A stretch of 22,135 nt of DNA, from IMG/VR virus record IMGVR_UViG_3300035698_020218, positions 1-22,135 of that record; one strand, 5' to 3'. A program made the position numbers and the translations under genes. Shown here in pieces: positions 14,881 to 21,446 of this stretch. The DNA is from a virus. The notes beneath the pieces are model-generated. The model did no database searches, was not told the DNA's origin, and saw only the letters and a program-made list of their open reading frames with translations. Numbering within the stretch: the first letter of the stretch is position 1; each line of letters begins with the position of its first letter.

Positions 14881-15669
14881 ATGAATTATATTAATACAAC
14901 CTACGAAGAAATGATAAAAGATTTACACGATGCTTTTATTAACAAAAAACCTTTTTCAGTTAATTCTCTTGGTGATGCTGAGCAAATATTTTTAGCTTGT
15001 CCTGAAATAGAAAAAATACCCCATTTAGAAAAATATTTATCTATTAGTGGTGTTAAACCAAGTGATATTATTTTGAAAAAAGATATTATCCGATTGTTAC
15101 CAGAAAATAATTATGTTTTTTCTCATCCATTAAGAAGAAAAGAAACAGATACCAGAGTTCAAACTACTGATTGGGGTAAATTTTTCTATATGTATCCTGA
15201 AATATTCAAACATTATGGTATTGAAGGATTAAAAATAATTACTACTTTAGCAGATAGATACCGAATGGTTGCTTCAGGCGAATTATTTGATATGCTTGGT
15301 GGAGCAAAAGTATTATTAGTTGGGTATCACGCCCCAGCTATTATAGAAAGAATGAAAAATAAAAAATTTGTCCAGCATTATGAAAAAATGAATTTACATA
15401 AAATACAAATACTTGGAGCAGTCGGTTGTTCAGAATTCGCTAATGTAGGAAGTGAAGCATCTAAAATGTTAGAAAAAATAAAGGGATATGATTTTGATGT
15501 AGCATTATTAGGAATGGGTATTGCTTCTCATTATCTCGGCCCACACATAAAAAGAATGGGAAAAATATCTCTTGATATTGGTCATATTTTAACTGCTTTT
15601 GCAGGTAAAGGCGAAAAACAACGAATGCACATAGAAAAATTTGATTTTGATGAATCATTATTATCCTAA
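14881..15669 (+). CDS. GT-D fold glycosyltransferase-like protein (DUF1792 type)
   Basis: 262 aa. 'FSVNSLGDAEQIF' (25-37) carries the DxE pair Asp32-Glu34 that marks GT-D enzymes, a fold first described for streptococcal adhesin O-glycosylation. The C-terminal part contains 'VALLGMGIASHYLGPHIKR' and 'KISLDIGHIL' (228-237), matching the conserved end of the same family, and 'KVLLVGYHAPAI' (143-154) forms a Rossmann-like strand. It would add a sugar, often glucose, to a glycan begun by other enzymes. Preceded by the deformylase and followed after 4 nt by a GT2 gene. Identification is by motif recognition. Confidence 0.75.
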   Translation: MNYINTTYEEMIKDLHDAFINKKPFSVNSLGDAEQIFLACPEIEKIPHLEKYLSISGVKPSDIILKKDIIRLLPENNYVFSHPLRRKETDTRVQTTDWGKFFYMYPEIFKHYGIEGLKIITTLADRYRMVASGELFDMLGGAKVLLVGYHAPAIIERMKNKKFVQHYEKMNLHKIQILGAVGCSEFANVGSEASKMLEKIKGYDFDVALLGMGIASHYLGPHIKRMGKISLDIGHILTAFAGKGEKQRMHIEKFDFDESLLS

Positions 15670-15673
15670 ACTT

Positions 15674-16321
15674 ATGAATAAAAAAATTGGAATTTTTAGT
15701 ATAACTCTTAATCGCTTGTATTATGCTTATCATTGTTTTAATACTTTGAAAGATAAAGCGGGTATTTCGTATGAGCATATAATTATAGATAATGGCTCAA
15801 CGGATGGAACTTATGAGTGGTTAAAGGAGGAAGGTTTTCAAGTTATCAGAAACAGTGAAAACAGAGGTATTACCGAAGCAACTAAACAGGCTTATGAATG
15901 GTTTAAAGCAAAGCATATAGATATAGTTATTAAAATAGACCCTGATTGTGAAGTTTTGACACAAAGCACTATAAACAAAACAGTAGAGTTTTTTACAGAA
16001 GACTTAGAAAAATTTATTATTAGCCCTACAGTTAAAGGTATAGATACTATTCCAGAAATAGTAGAAACAAAAAAGGTAGGCTCTTTTGAATTTAATAGGA
16101 CACAACATATAGGCGGAATTTTTAGAGCAATGAAGTTTAAAGATTTTGAGGAATTAGTAAAAAAATGTAAATTATTAAACGATAAAACATTGAATGAGTA
16201 TTTTAGACAAAACAGTTTTCAAACAGGTTATTTACCTGCTTTAGAAATTAATCATTTTGAAACTACAAAAGGACAAGAAAAAAGATACCCAGAATACTTT
16301 AGTAAAAAATATATTTATTAG
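15674..16321 (+). CDS. GT2 family glycosyltransferase
   Basis: 215 aa. It begins 'MNKKIGIFSITLNRLYYAY', then 'HIIIDNGSTDGTYEWL' (35-50) and 'NSENRGITEATKQAYEW' (60-76), with the metal-binding motif 'IKIDPDCE' (Asp89-Pro-Asp91). It is short and lacks a clear C-terminal acceptor domain, so it may be a minimal catalytic module. The start was set at ATG 15674 (CTT before ATG, 4 nt after the previous stop), not at the in-frame ATG inside the previous gene. It ends with TAG. Confidence 0.88.
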   Translation: MNKKIGIFSITLNRLYYAYHCFNTLKDKAGISYEHIIIDNGSTDGTYEWLKEEGFQVIRNSENRGITEATKQAYEWFKAKHIDIVIKIDPDCEVLTQSTINKTVEFFTEDLEKFIISPTVKGIDTIPEIVETKKVGSFEFNRTQHIGGIFRAMKFKDFEELVKKCKLLNDKTLNEYFRQNSFQTGYLPALEINHFETTKGQEKRYPEYFSKKYIY

Positions 16322-16324
16322 CTT

Positions 16325-16384
16325 ATGAATCCATATCAAAAGATAATAATTAAGAAATTATATTTATATGAAAAAACTACTTGA
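16325..16384 (+). CDS. Possible 19-codon leader peptide overlapping the next gene
   Basis: ATG 16325 lies 3 nt after the preceding TAG with CTT before it, the same start context as the true genes. It encodes 19 residues (MNPYQKIII...) and ends at TGA 16382-16384, 17 nt inside the following gene, which starts at 16368 in another frame. It could couple translation of the two larger genes. It may equally be chance. Confidence 0.3.
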   Translation: MNPYQKIIIKKLYLYEKTT

Positions 16385-17456
16385 AAAAGACATCAATTCT
16401 AAAGATTACTGGGATACTCTTTATACTAAAGAGATAAAAGAAAGTATTCCAAGAATTAATCGTGATAGGTTTGATATAATGCTTGATTTACTACCATCCT
16501 TGGGAAAAGTATTAGAAATAGGTTGTGGTAAAGGAGAGTTTTATGATGCGTTATCTTTAACCAACAAACGCCTTGAATATACAGGCATAGATATTAGTAG
16601 TATTGCTGTTGATTATAACAAAAAGAAATATCCTACAGTAAAATTTCAAACTACACCAGAGATTTTACCGATGTTTTCTTTTCAAAGTAATTCTTTTGAT
16701 GCGGTATTTACTATAGAAGTATTAGAACATATTGAAAAATTACAATCATTTATTAAAGAAGCAAAAAGAGTTTTAAAACCAGGGGGTAGACTTTTATCTA
16801 TTTTACCAAACGAGGAACATATTAAATCTGCCGAACATATCTGGTCATTAAATTTAGAGGATATAAATAAATTATTTCTTGGCGGTAATAATACTATTAC
16901 TGAATCAGAAAATTATATTGTAGTAGATTGGCAAAAGAAAGAATTAGTCTTTGATTTTGATGATTTTAGTGAAAAAAATAATCAAATGGATTTGCTTTAT
17001 AAATTAAAAGAAGAAATTCCTGAATTGAAAGTAACTTTATTTACTATTCCAAATGATTGCACAAAAGAATTCTGTCAAAAAATAAGTCAGATAGATTGGA
17101 TAGAATTAGCACTTCACGGAGATAAACATACCCATCTTGAGTGTTCTACTTGGACAAGAGAACAAACCAACGCAGTTTTAGATAAATATGAGCAATGGGG
17201 AGTATTTAAGAAAATATTTAAACCACCTTATTGGGTAGGTTCAGAAGAAATGAATCAAGTTTTAGCAGAAAGAGGGTATATATTAGCTCAGAATAAAGAA
17301 ATTCCAAATTATCAAGGGAAATTATATAGAATGGACCTTAATTCAGTTCACGGACATATTCAGAATATTTATGACAATGGTTTAGAAGAAAAATTTGATT
17401 ATTATAAGTCTTTAACAGGACATATTTATAAATTTATTAATGAACTATATGCATAA
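16368..17456 (+). CDS. Methyltransferase fused to a polysaccharide-deacetylase-like domain
   Basis: 362 aa, two domains. Residues 1-~180 are a class I SAM methyltransferase: 'KVLEIGCGKGEF' (47-58), 'YTGIDIS' (71-77), 'FDAVFTIEVLEHI' (110-122) and 'RVLKPGGRLLSILP' (134-147). Residues ~188-340 look like a NodB/DUF2334-type deacetylase: 'ELVFDFDDFSEKN' (192-204) with the acidic metal site, 'LALHGDKHTH' (247-256) giving His250 and His254 in the HxxxH spacing, and 'FKPPYWVGS' (284-292) in place of the R-x-P-Y motif, plus 'HGH' at 328-330. A single protein could thus methylate and deacetylate sugars or nucleotide-sugars. Confidence is high for the first domain and moderate for the second. Confidence 0.8.
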   Translation: MKKLLEKDINSKDYWDTLYTKEIKESIPRINRDRFDIMLDLLPSLGKVLEIGCGKGEFYDALSLTNKRLEYTGIDISSIAVDYNKKKYPTVKFQTTPEILPMFSFQSNSFDAVFTIEVLEHIEKLQSFIKEAKRVLKPGGRLLSILPNEEHIKSAEHIWSLNLEDINKLFLGGNNTITESENYIVVDWQKKELVFDFDDFSEKNNQMDLLYKLKEEIPELKVTLFTIPNDCTKEFCQKISQIDWIELALHGDKHTHLECSTWTREQTNAVLDKYEQWGVFKKIFKPPYWVGSEEMNQVLAERGYILAQNKEIPNYQGKLYRMDLNSVHGHIQNIYDNGLEEKFDYYKSLTGHIYKFINELYA

Positions 17457-19308
17457 AGATTTACCAGACATAGTTATTCCTCATCACAATCGCTGGGATT
17501 TAATTGGGGGATGCTTACAAAACATACCTATGGACTATAAAGTATTTATTGTTCGTGGGTTTTACTTTGCTCAAGCGTGTAATCGTGGAGCAAGTTTATC
17601 AAAAGCAGATAGATTACTTTTTCTTAATGATGACGTAGTCTTGACTAAACAAGCATTTAAAGAAATACAAGAACACGAGGAAGATATTGTTGGAATACCT
17701 TTGAGAATTCCGAGTATGGATAAAATAGTTTATGGTATGAATATGTATTGGGGAAAGTATGGCAACGTAGATAATTTAATTGATTCTGTAAAAACCCAGT
17801 TAAGTTTTGATGGTTTTAATAAATGTCAAATTCCAGCCACCGGGGCAGCATTTATGATAAAAAGAAAAGTGTTTGAAAAATTAGGGCGTTTAAATGAAGA
17901 TTATATAAATGGTGGAGAAGACAATGAATTATTTTTAAACGCGATGGAGAAAGGTTACTCTTTTGGGCATCTTGAAACTATTTGTGACCATTTTCATTCT
18001 TCAAGTCAAGGTAGATATGATAGTGATGTGCCTAATCATAGACTTTTAACTAAACATTTTCCAAAAAAGAGATTAATGAATATTGTTAAAAGTAAAATAT
18101 CAACCGATGAGTTAATTTCAGTTATTATTCCAACCAGAATACTAAACAAAGACCCATACTCTCTTGATTTTTTAAAAAAGCAAACACATAAAAATATTGA
18201 GATTATTATAATTAGAGACAAAGACCAGCGAGGAGCCGCGTGGGCAAGAAACGAGGGCAGAAAGAAAGCAAAAGGCAAGTTCTTATTCTTTTGTGATGAT
18301 GATATAGAATTAAAACCAATTATGTTGGAAGTATTATTGACTAAACTATTTTATTCTAATGCTTCTTTTTCTTATTGTAATTATCAAAGAAAAGGCAATA
18401 TAACAGGACAAGTCCGAGGAGTTAGTTGGGACCTTGAAAAATTAAAAAGAGAAAATTATATTTCTACTATGAGCTTAATTAAAGCAGAAGATTTTCCTGA
18501 AGAAGGCTTTGATGAGAGTTTAGAGAGATTTCAAGATTGGGATATGTGGTTGACCATAGCAGAAAAAGGAAAGTACGGCGTTCATATAGATGAAACCTTG
18601 TTTACTGCTCTTTATAATCCAGGAGACATCAGTTGTCAGAACCCACAGTCAATAAAAATAGCGACTGATTATATTACACACAAACATAATAATTTAATAA
18701 TTAACCAAAAGGAAACCTCTATGATTGAATCAAACAAAGGGGTGCAAAGGGCAAATTCTTCCAGACAAGCAAAGGAAGAAACTCCGAGTATTCCCCCCTC
18801 AAACGAGAAAATCCCAAAGAAGATTGAGTTAGGGAGTAAAAACCCTGTGCATTTAAATGGAGATTGGACTCATTTAGACACACAAAACTTCCCACACACT
18901 GAAATAACTGCTCCCTCTTTTACAGAATTACCTTTAGAGGACAACGCTGTTGATGAACTATATGCCAAAAGAGTTCTTCAGAGAATAAGCAGACCAATGA
19001 TTCTTCCCGTATTAAAAGAGTGTTTTAGAATTTTAAAGCCAGTTAGTGAAATGACTGTTATCTGTATTGATGTTAAAAAAGCAATGGCTAAATTCTTACA
19101 AACATTTGATGAAAGACTTTTAGAGAGTGTTTTTGGCACACAAAAGGATTTAACTGAGATGTATTTATCTGGTTATACTCCTGAAATAATGATTAAACTC
19201 TTACAAGAAGCGGGCTTTACTGGTGTTAAACAAGTAACTCCTTCTTCTAACGATTATGACCCACAATTAGAATTTATAATTAAAGCGGAAACGCCTAAAA
19301 ATAAATAA
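17449..19308 (+). CDS. Three-domain protein: two GT2 glycosyltransferases plus a degenerate methyltransferase
   Basis: 619 aa from ATG 17449. Domain 1 (about 1-215) is GT2: 'DIVIPHHNRWDLI', 'ADRLLFLNDDVVLT' with the NDD metal motif at 60-62, 'ATGAAFMIKRKVFEKLG' and 'NGGEDNELFLNAMEKG'. Domain 2 (about 222-400) is a second GT2: 'LISVIIPTR', 'GAAWARNEGRKKAKGKFLFF' (262-281), CDDD at 282-285 and 'RFQDWDMWLTIAEKG'. Domain 3 (about 457-612) resembles a methyltransferase: 'KIELGSKNPVHLNGDW', 'LPLEDNAVDELYAKRVLQRI' (494-513), 'CFRILKPVSE', but the glycine-rich SAM loop is not preserved. ATG 17449 is preferred over 17440 because it has TAT before it. The overlap with the previous gene is 8 nt. It may add two sugars in succession. 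Confidence 0.87.
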   Translation: MHKDLPDIVIPHHNRWDLIGGCLQNIPMDYKVFIVRGFYFAQACNRGASLSKADRLLFLNDDVVLTKQAFKEIQEHEEDIVGIPLRIPSMDKIVYGMNMYWGKYGNVDNLIDSVKTQLSFDGFNKCQIPATGAAFMIKRKVFEKLGRLNEDYINGGEDNELFLNAMEKGYSFGHLETICDHFHSSSQGRYDSDVPNHRLLTKHFPKKRLMNIVKSKISTDELISVIIPTRILNKDPYSLDFLKKQTHKNIEIIIIRDKDQRGAAWARNEGRKKAKGKFLFFCDDDIELKPIMLEVLLTKLFYSNASFSYCNYQRKGNITGQVRGVSWDLEKLKRENYISTMSLIKAEDFPEEGFDESLERFQDWDMWLTIAEKGKYGVHIDETLFTALYNPGDISCQNPQSIKIATDYITHKHNNLIINQKETSMIESNKGVQRANSSRQAKEETPSIPPSNEKIPKKIELGSKNPVHLNGDWTHLDTQNFPHTEITAPSFTELPLEDNAVDELYAKRVLQRISRPMILPVLKECFRILKPVSEMTVICIDVKKAMAKFLQTFDERLLESVFGTQKDLTEMYLSGYTPEIMIKLLQEAGFTGVKQVTPSSNDYDPQLEFIIKAETPKNK

Positions 19309-19311
19309 TCT

Positions 19312-19635
19312 ATGAATTATACTTGGAAATGTCAAAAGTGCTTCAGGTATTTGTCAAATATAGATATTAGTTCCTCTCCGCTTTCAACAGTAACTCAAAG
19401 AACGGTTTGTCCCAGATGTAAGTCTGAAAACAAAATAACTTTAACTATGAAAAATGTTGTTGTGAGCTGTGGGTTTAACAAGAAACATCAGAGTAATTTG
19501 ACGGATACACCACCAAACGAAGCCCCAAATACTAAGAATCTACCTGTGGATAAGTCAGAGGAAGAGTTAGATTTGAAAACAAAAACAAACAAAAAAGCAA
19601 TATCAAAAAAGACAGACAAAACGTTGGAAGATTAG
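19312..19635 (+). CDS. Zinc-ribbon protein with polar tail
   Basis: 107 aa. Cys7 and Cys10 ('YTWKCQKCFRY') and Cys33 and Cys36 ('TVCPRCKSEN') form a zinc-ribbon pattern in the first 40 residues. The remaining 65 residues are polar and Lys/Thr-rich, probably disordered. It shares the YTxKCQKC opening with the FmdB-like protein at 8972. It is the last gene before the regulatory gap. Function unknown. Confidence 0.68.
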   Translation: MNYTWKCQKCFRYLSNIDISSSPLSTVTQRTVCPRCKSENKITLTMKNVVVSCGFNKKHQSNLTDTPPNEAPNTKNLPVDKSEEELDLKTKTNKKAISKKTDKTLED

Positions 19636-19643
19636 CCTTTTAT

Positions 19644-19659
19644 TTGCTTTTATAAGCAA
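19644..19659 (+). other. Short perfect hairpin after the end of the first operon
   Basis: TTGCTT (19644-19649) and AAGCAA (19654-19659) form a 6-bp stem with a TTAT loop, 8 nt after the preceding stop codon. The nearest T-run (19669-19674) is 10 nt away, so it is at best a weak terminator. It may instead shield the 3' end of the message. Confidence 0.35.
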
Positions 19660-19663
19660 CTCC

Positions 19664-19692
19664 TTGACTTTTTTGTTATTATGGTATACACT
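19664..19692 (+). promoter_or_regulatory. Sigma70-like promoter
   Basis: TTGACT (19664-19669), a 17-nt spacer, and TACACT (19687-19692) make a plausible -35/-10 pair, with an alternative -10 TATACA at 19685-19690. It is in the only sizeable intergenic gap and points toward the protease and capsid genes. Transcription would start near 19699. Confidence 0.5.
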
Positions 19693-19713
19693 TAATTTAG
19701 ATTAAGAAAAAAT

Positions 19714-19729
19714 CTATGCATAGGCCTAT
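19714..19729. repeat. Two overlapping 10-bp perfect palindromes
   Basis: CTATGCATAG (19714-19723) and ATAGGCCTAT (19720-19729) are each perfect palindromes and share four bases. They lie about 20 bp downstream of the predicted -10 box. They could be an operator for a dimeric regulator or alternative RNA hairpins. Confidence 0.45.
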
Positions 19730-19755
19730 TTAGTGCAATTATATTTTTAGCACAC

Positions 19756-19795
19756 AACCACGCCTAAGAACTCTGAGTTTGGCGTGGTTTTTTTT
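19756..19795 (+). terminator. Strong intrinsic terminator
   Basis: AACCACGCC (19756-19764) and GGCGTGGTT (19781-19789) pair perfectly over 9 bp, with an inner AACT/AGTT stem (19769-19772 and 19776-19779), and a run of eight T follows at 19788-19795. This is the clearest terminator in the window, and separates the accessory genes from the protease and capsid genes. Confidence 0.85.
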
Positions 19796-19800
19796 CTTTT

Positions 19801-19873
19801 AATCTTTTTAAGGGTTGGGATTTTGTCGTTTGGGATTAAGGGTTTCTTTAAAACCCTAATCCTCAAAAAGATT
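19801..19873 (+). repeat. Nested inverted repeat upstream of the protease gene
   Basis: AATCTTTTT (19801-19809) pairs with AAAAAGATT (19865-19873), enclosing a second stem in which 19833-19845 pairs with 19851-19862 over 12 bp with one bulged A and a 5-nt loop. The left-arm elements GGGATT and AGGGTT each occur twice (19817-19822 and 19832-19837; 19811-19816 and 19839-19844), so alternative pairings are possible. It ends 22 nt before the protease ATG. Confidence 0.5.
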
Positions 19874-19895
19874 AACTATTTTAAAAAATAACTTT

Positions 19896-21407
19896 ATGTT
19901 AAACAAAACAACAAAACAAAAAGAAGATGCTCGTTTTTCTTTTTCTATGCCAATTATGAAATGTTATGAAGAAGTGCATTTAGATGAAGAGGGAAAAGAA
20001 AAGAAAGAAAGATTTATAGAAGGAGTTGCTTCTTCTACGGACATTGACTTGCACGGAGATGCGATGGCACCCAGTGCAATTAAATCAATGGCCGCCAGCA
20101 TTAAACAGCACATTATTAGTTTAAACGCTGAGCACGACAAGTCGTGGCAGTCAGAATTAGGTGGTGTTACTAAGTTATCAATTGACACAAAAAATCGTTT
20201 AGTAATGAAAGCTAAACTGGACATTACCTCTAAAGCTCAAGATTTGTGGTATGCTTTAACGGAAAAGAAAAAAGAACTGGGATTGTCTATTGGTGGTTTT
20301 GTAAAAGACTATAAACTTGAATGGGACGAAAAGAAAGAAAGATTTTCCAGAATTTTTAAAGATATTGAATTAGACCATATTGCGGTTACTTCCACTCCCG
20401 CAAACCCAAAAACTTGGGTAGGGGCTATTGCTAAATCTATTGATAAAATAGAAAGAACAAAAGCAATTAGCACTTTTTCTGATATGTCAAAGGAAGAATT
20501 AATTAATTTTATCAACCTAAGTATGAAAACCTTAGGAGATGATAATATAGTAAAATTATTAACTAACTTTAGTCTAAAAGTTAATGATTCAACGCTTATG
20601 AACAAGAAAAACAAAACTTCGCTTGAATCTGAAGACACTAAGAAAAAAGTTTCTGCCGAAAACGAAGAAGCAAAGGATGCTTCTGAATTAGAGGATGAAG
20701 AAGAAACTGAAGAAGTGGATTCAGAAACCCAAGATAACGAAGATGACAAAGAAGTTGATAATTCTGATGAGGAAACTGATGATGAAGAAACTTCTGAAGA
20801 AGAAGAATCTGAATCAGAGGATGACTCAGAAGATGAATCAGCTGAAGATGACTCTAAAGCTTCAGACAAAGATTCTGATTCTAAAGAATCTAAAAAAGAT
20901 TCAAAGAAGAAAGATTCTAAAGATGGAGATAAAGATGACTCTGAGGATGAAGAAGACGAGGAAGAAGAAGAAGACGAGGAAAAATCTCTTACCCGCAAAG
21001 AAGTTGGTACTATGATTGAAGAAGGCATTGAAAAAGGATTAAAAGGATTCTTTAGTAAACTTTTAGGTAAGGAGAAAGACCAAGCCGAAAAGACTGAAGA
21101 AAATAAAGATGAAGAGGATAAAAAAGAAGGCACGGAGAAATCCGCGGTTGACCTTTTACAATCAGTTATTACTAATCAGGGGAATATTGAAAAGATGTTG
21201 AAAAAGAACCGAACAGTTAATCGTAAAACTACTAAAAGCGTTGCGGTTGATAAAGATGAAGCTGAAGAAAGCGATGAGAGTACTGAGTTGTTCAAAACAC
21301 TTGACGAAGAATTAGCATCAGTTCGTAAATCCAATGAAAACGACCCTGAAAAAGCTTTCTTGGAATGTGGTAGAATTCGTCAAAAATGGGCGAGTAAAGA
21401 GAAATAG
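19896..21407 (+). CDS. Prohead protease with C-terminal acidic scaffold-like region
   Basis: 503 aa. Residues 1-~190 form an HK97/U35-type prohead protease: 'FIEGVASSTDIDLHGDAM', His80 in 'SLNAEHD', Ser131 in 'LGLSIGGFV', and 'ELDHIAVTSTPANP' (158-171), where His161 is in place to be the third catalytic residue. The protease normally trims scaffold and capsid proteins inside the procapsid. Residues ~242-360 are dominated by Glu, Asp, Ser and Lys, followed by helical segments ('VGTMIEEGIEKGLKGFFSKLL') to the end, typical of scaffolds. An in-frame ATG at 20598 (Met235), preceded by CTT like the genes' own starts, could produce the scaffold alone. The main ATG has TTT before it, and the next gene is the capsid protein. 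Confidence 0.9.
   Translation: MLNKTTKQKEDARFSFSMPIMKCYEEVHLDEEGKEKKERFIEGVASSTDIDLHGDAMAPSAIKSMAASIKQHIISLNAEHDKSWQSELGGVTKLSIDTKNRLVMKAKLDITSKAQDLWYALTEKKKELGLSIGGFVKDYKLEWDEKKERFSRIFKDIELDHIAVTSTPANPKTWVGAIAKSIDKIERTKAISTFSDMSKEELINFINLSMKTLGDDNIVKLLTNFSLKVNDSTLMNKKNKTSLESEDTKKKVSAENEEAKDASELEDEEETEEVDSETQDNEDDKEVDNSDEETDDEETSEEEESESEDDSEDESAEDDSKASDKDSDSKESKKDSKKKDSKDGDKDDSEDEEDEEEEEDEEKSLTRKEVGTMIEEGIEKGLKGFFSKLLGKEKDQAEKTEENKDEEDKKEGTEKSAVDLLQSVITNQGNIEKMLKKNRTVNRKTTKSVAVDKDEAEESDESTELFKTLDEELASVRKSNENDPEKAFLECGRIRQKWASKEK
20598..21407 (+). CDS. Possible internally started scaffold protein (nested, same frame)
   Basis: ATG 20598 corresponds to Met235 of the protease gene and has CTT directly before it, matching the context of genuine starts in this window. 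It lies at the border between the protease domain and the acidic region. The product would be 269 aa, comparable in idea to the lambda C/Nu3 arrangement, where scaffold is made from an internal start. No Shine-Dalgarno site is seen, as is normal here. Confidence 0.45.
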   Translation: MNKKNKTSLESEDTKKKVSAENEEAKDASELEDEEETEEVDSETQDNEDDKEVDNSDEETDDEETSEEEESESEDDSEDESAEDDSKASDKDSDSKESKKDSKKKDSKDGDKDDSEDEEDEEEEEDEEKSLTRKEVGTMIEEGIEKGLKGFFSKLLGKEKDQAEKTEENKDEEDKKEGTEKSAVDLLQSVITNQGNIEKMLKKNRTVNRKTTKSVAVDKDEAEESDESTELFKTLDEELASVRKSNENDPEKAFLECGRIRQKWASKEK

Positions 21408-21446
21408 TTTCTTACTTTTATAAATTAATATTTTTATTTTTTGCGT

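Larger units (their letters stand above)
19699..19795 (+). ncRNA. Candidate small RNA or attenuated leader
   Basis: The interval from the predicted start of the promoter at 19664-19692 to the end of the strong terminator is about 97 nt and has no open frame of note. TAGATT (19698-19703) can pair with AATCTA (19711-19716), it then contains overlapping palindromes (19714-19729), and it ends in an intrinsic terminator. It could be a free-standing phage small RNA or a leader that attenuates expression of the capsid genes. Inference from signals only. Confidence 0.35.

Noticed and set aside
15461-15778. Minus-strand open frame across the GT-D/GT2 junction
   Set aside because: It is Phe/Ile-rich as expected from the reverse complement of AT-rich coding sequence, and crosses the boundary of two supported genes.
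17440-17448. Earlier ATG for the triple-domain glycosyltransferase
   Set aside because: It has A, not T, before ATG, and the second ATG three codons later fits the context of the other genes.
20695-21015. Plus-strand open frame giving a Lys/Met/Leu-rich protein
   Set aside because: It is a frame shift of the acidic repeat region in the protease/scaffold gene. The composition is an artefact of that repetition.
20309-21133. Long minus-strand open frame rich in serine opposite the protease/scaffold gene
   Set aside because: It mirrors the Glu/Asp-rich codons (GAA, GAT, GAC) of the real gene, giving a serine-rich low-complexity product with no family pattern.
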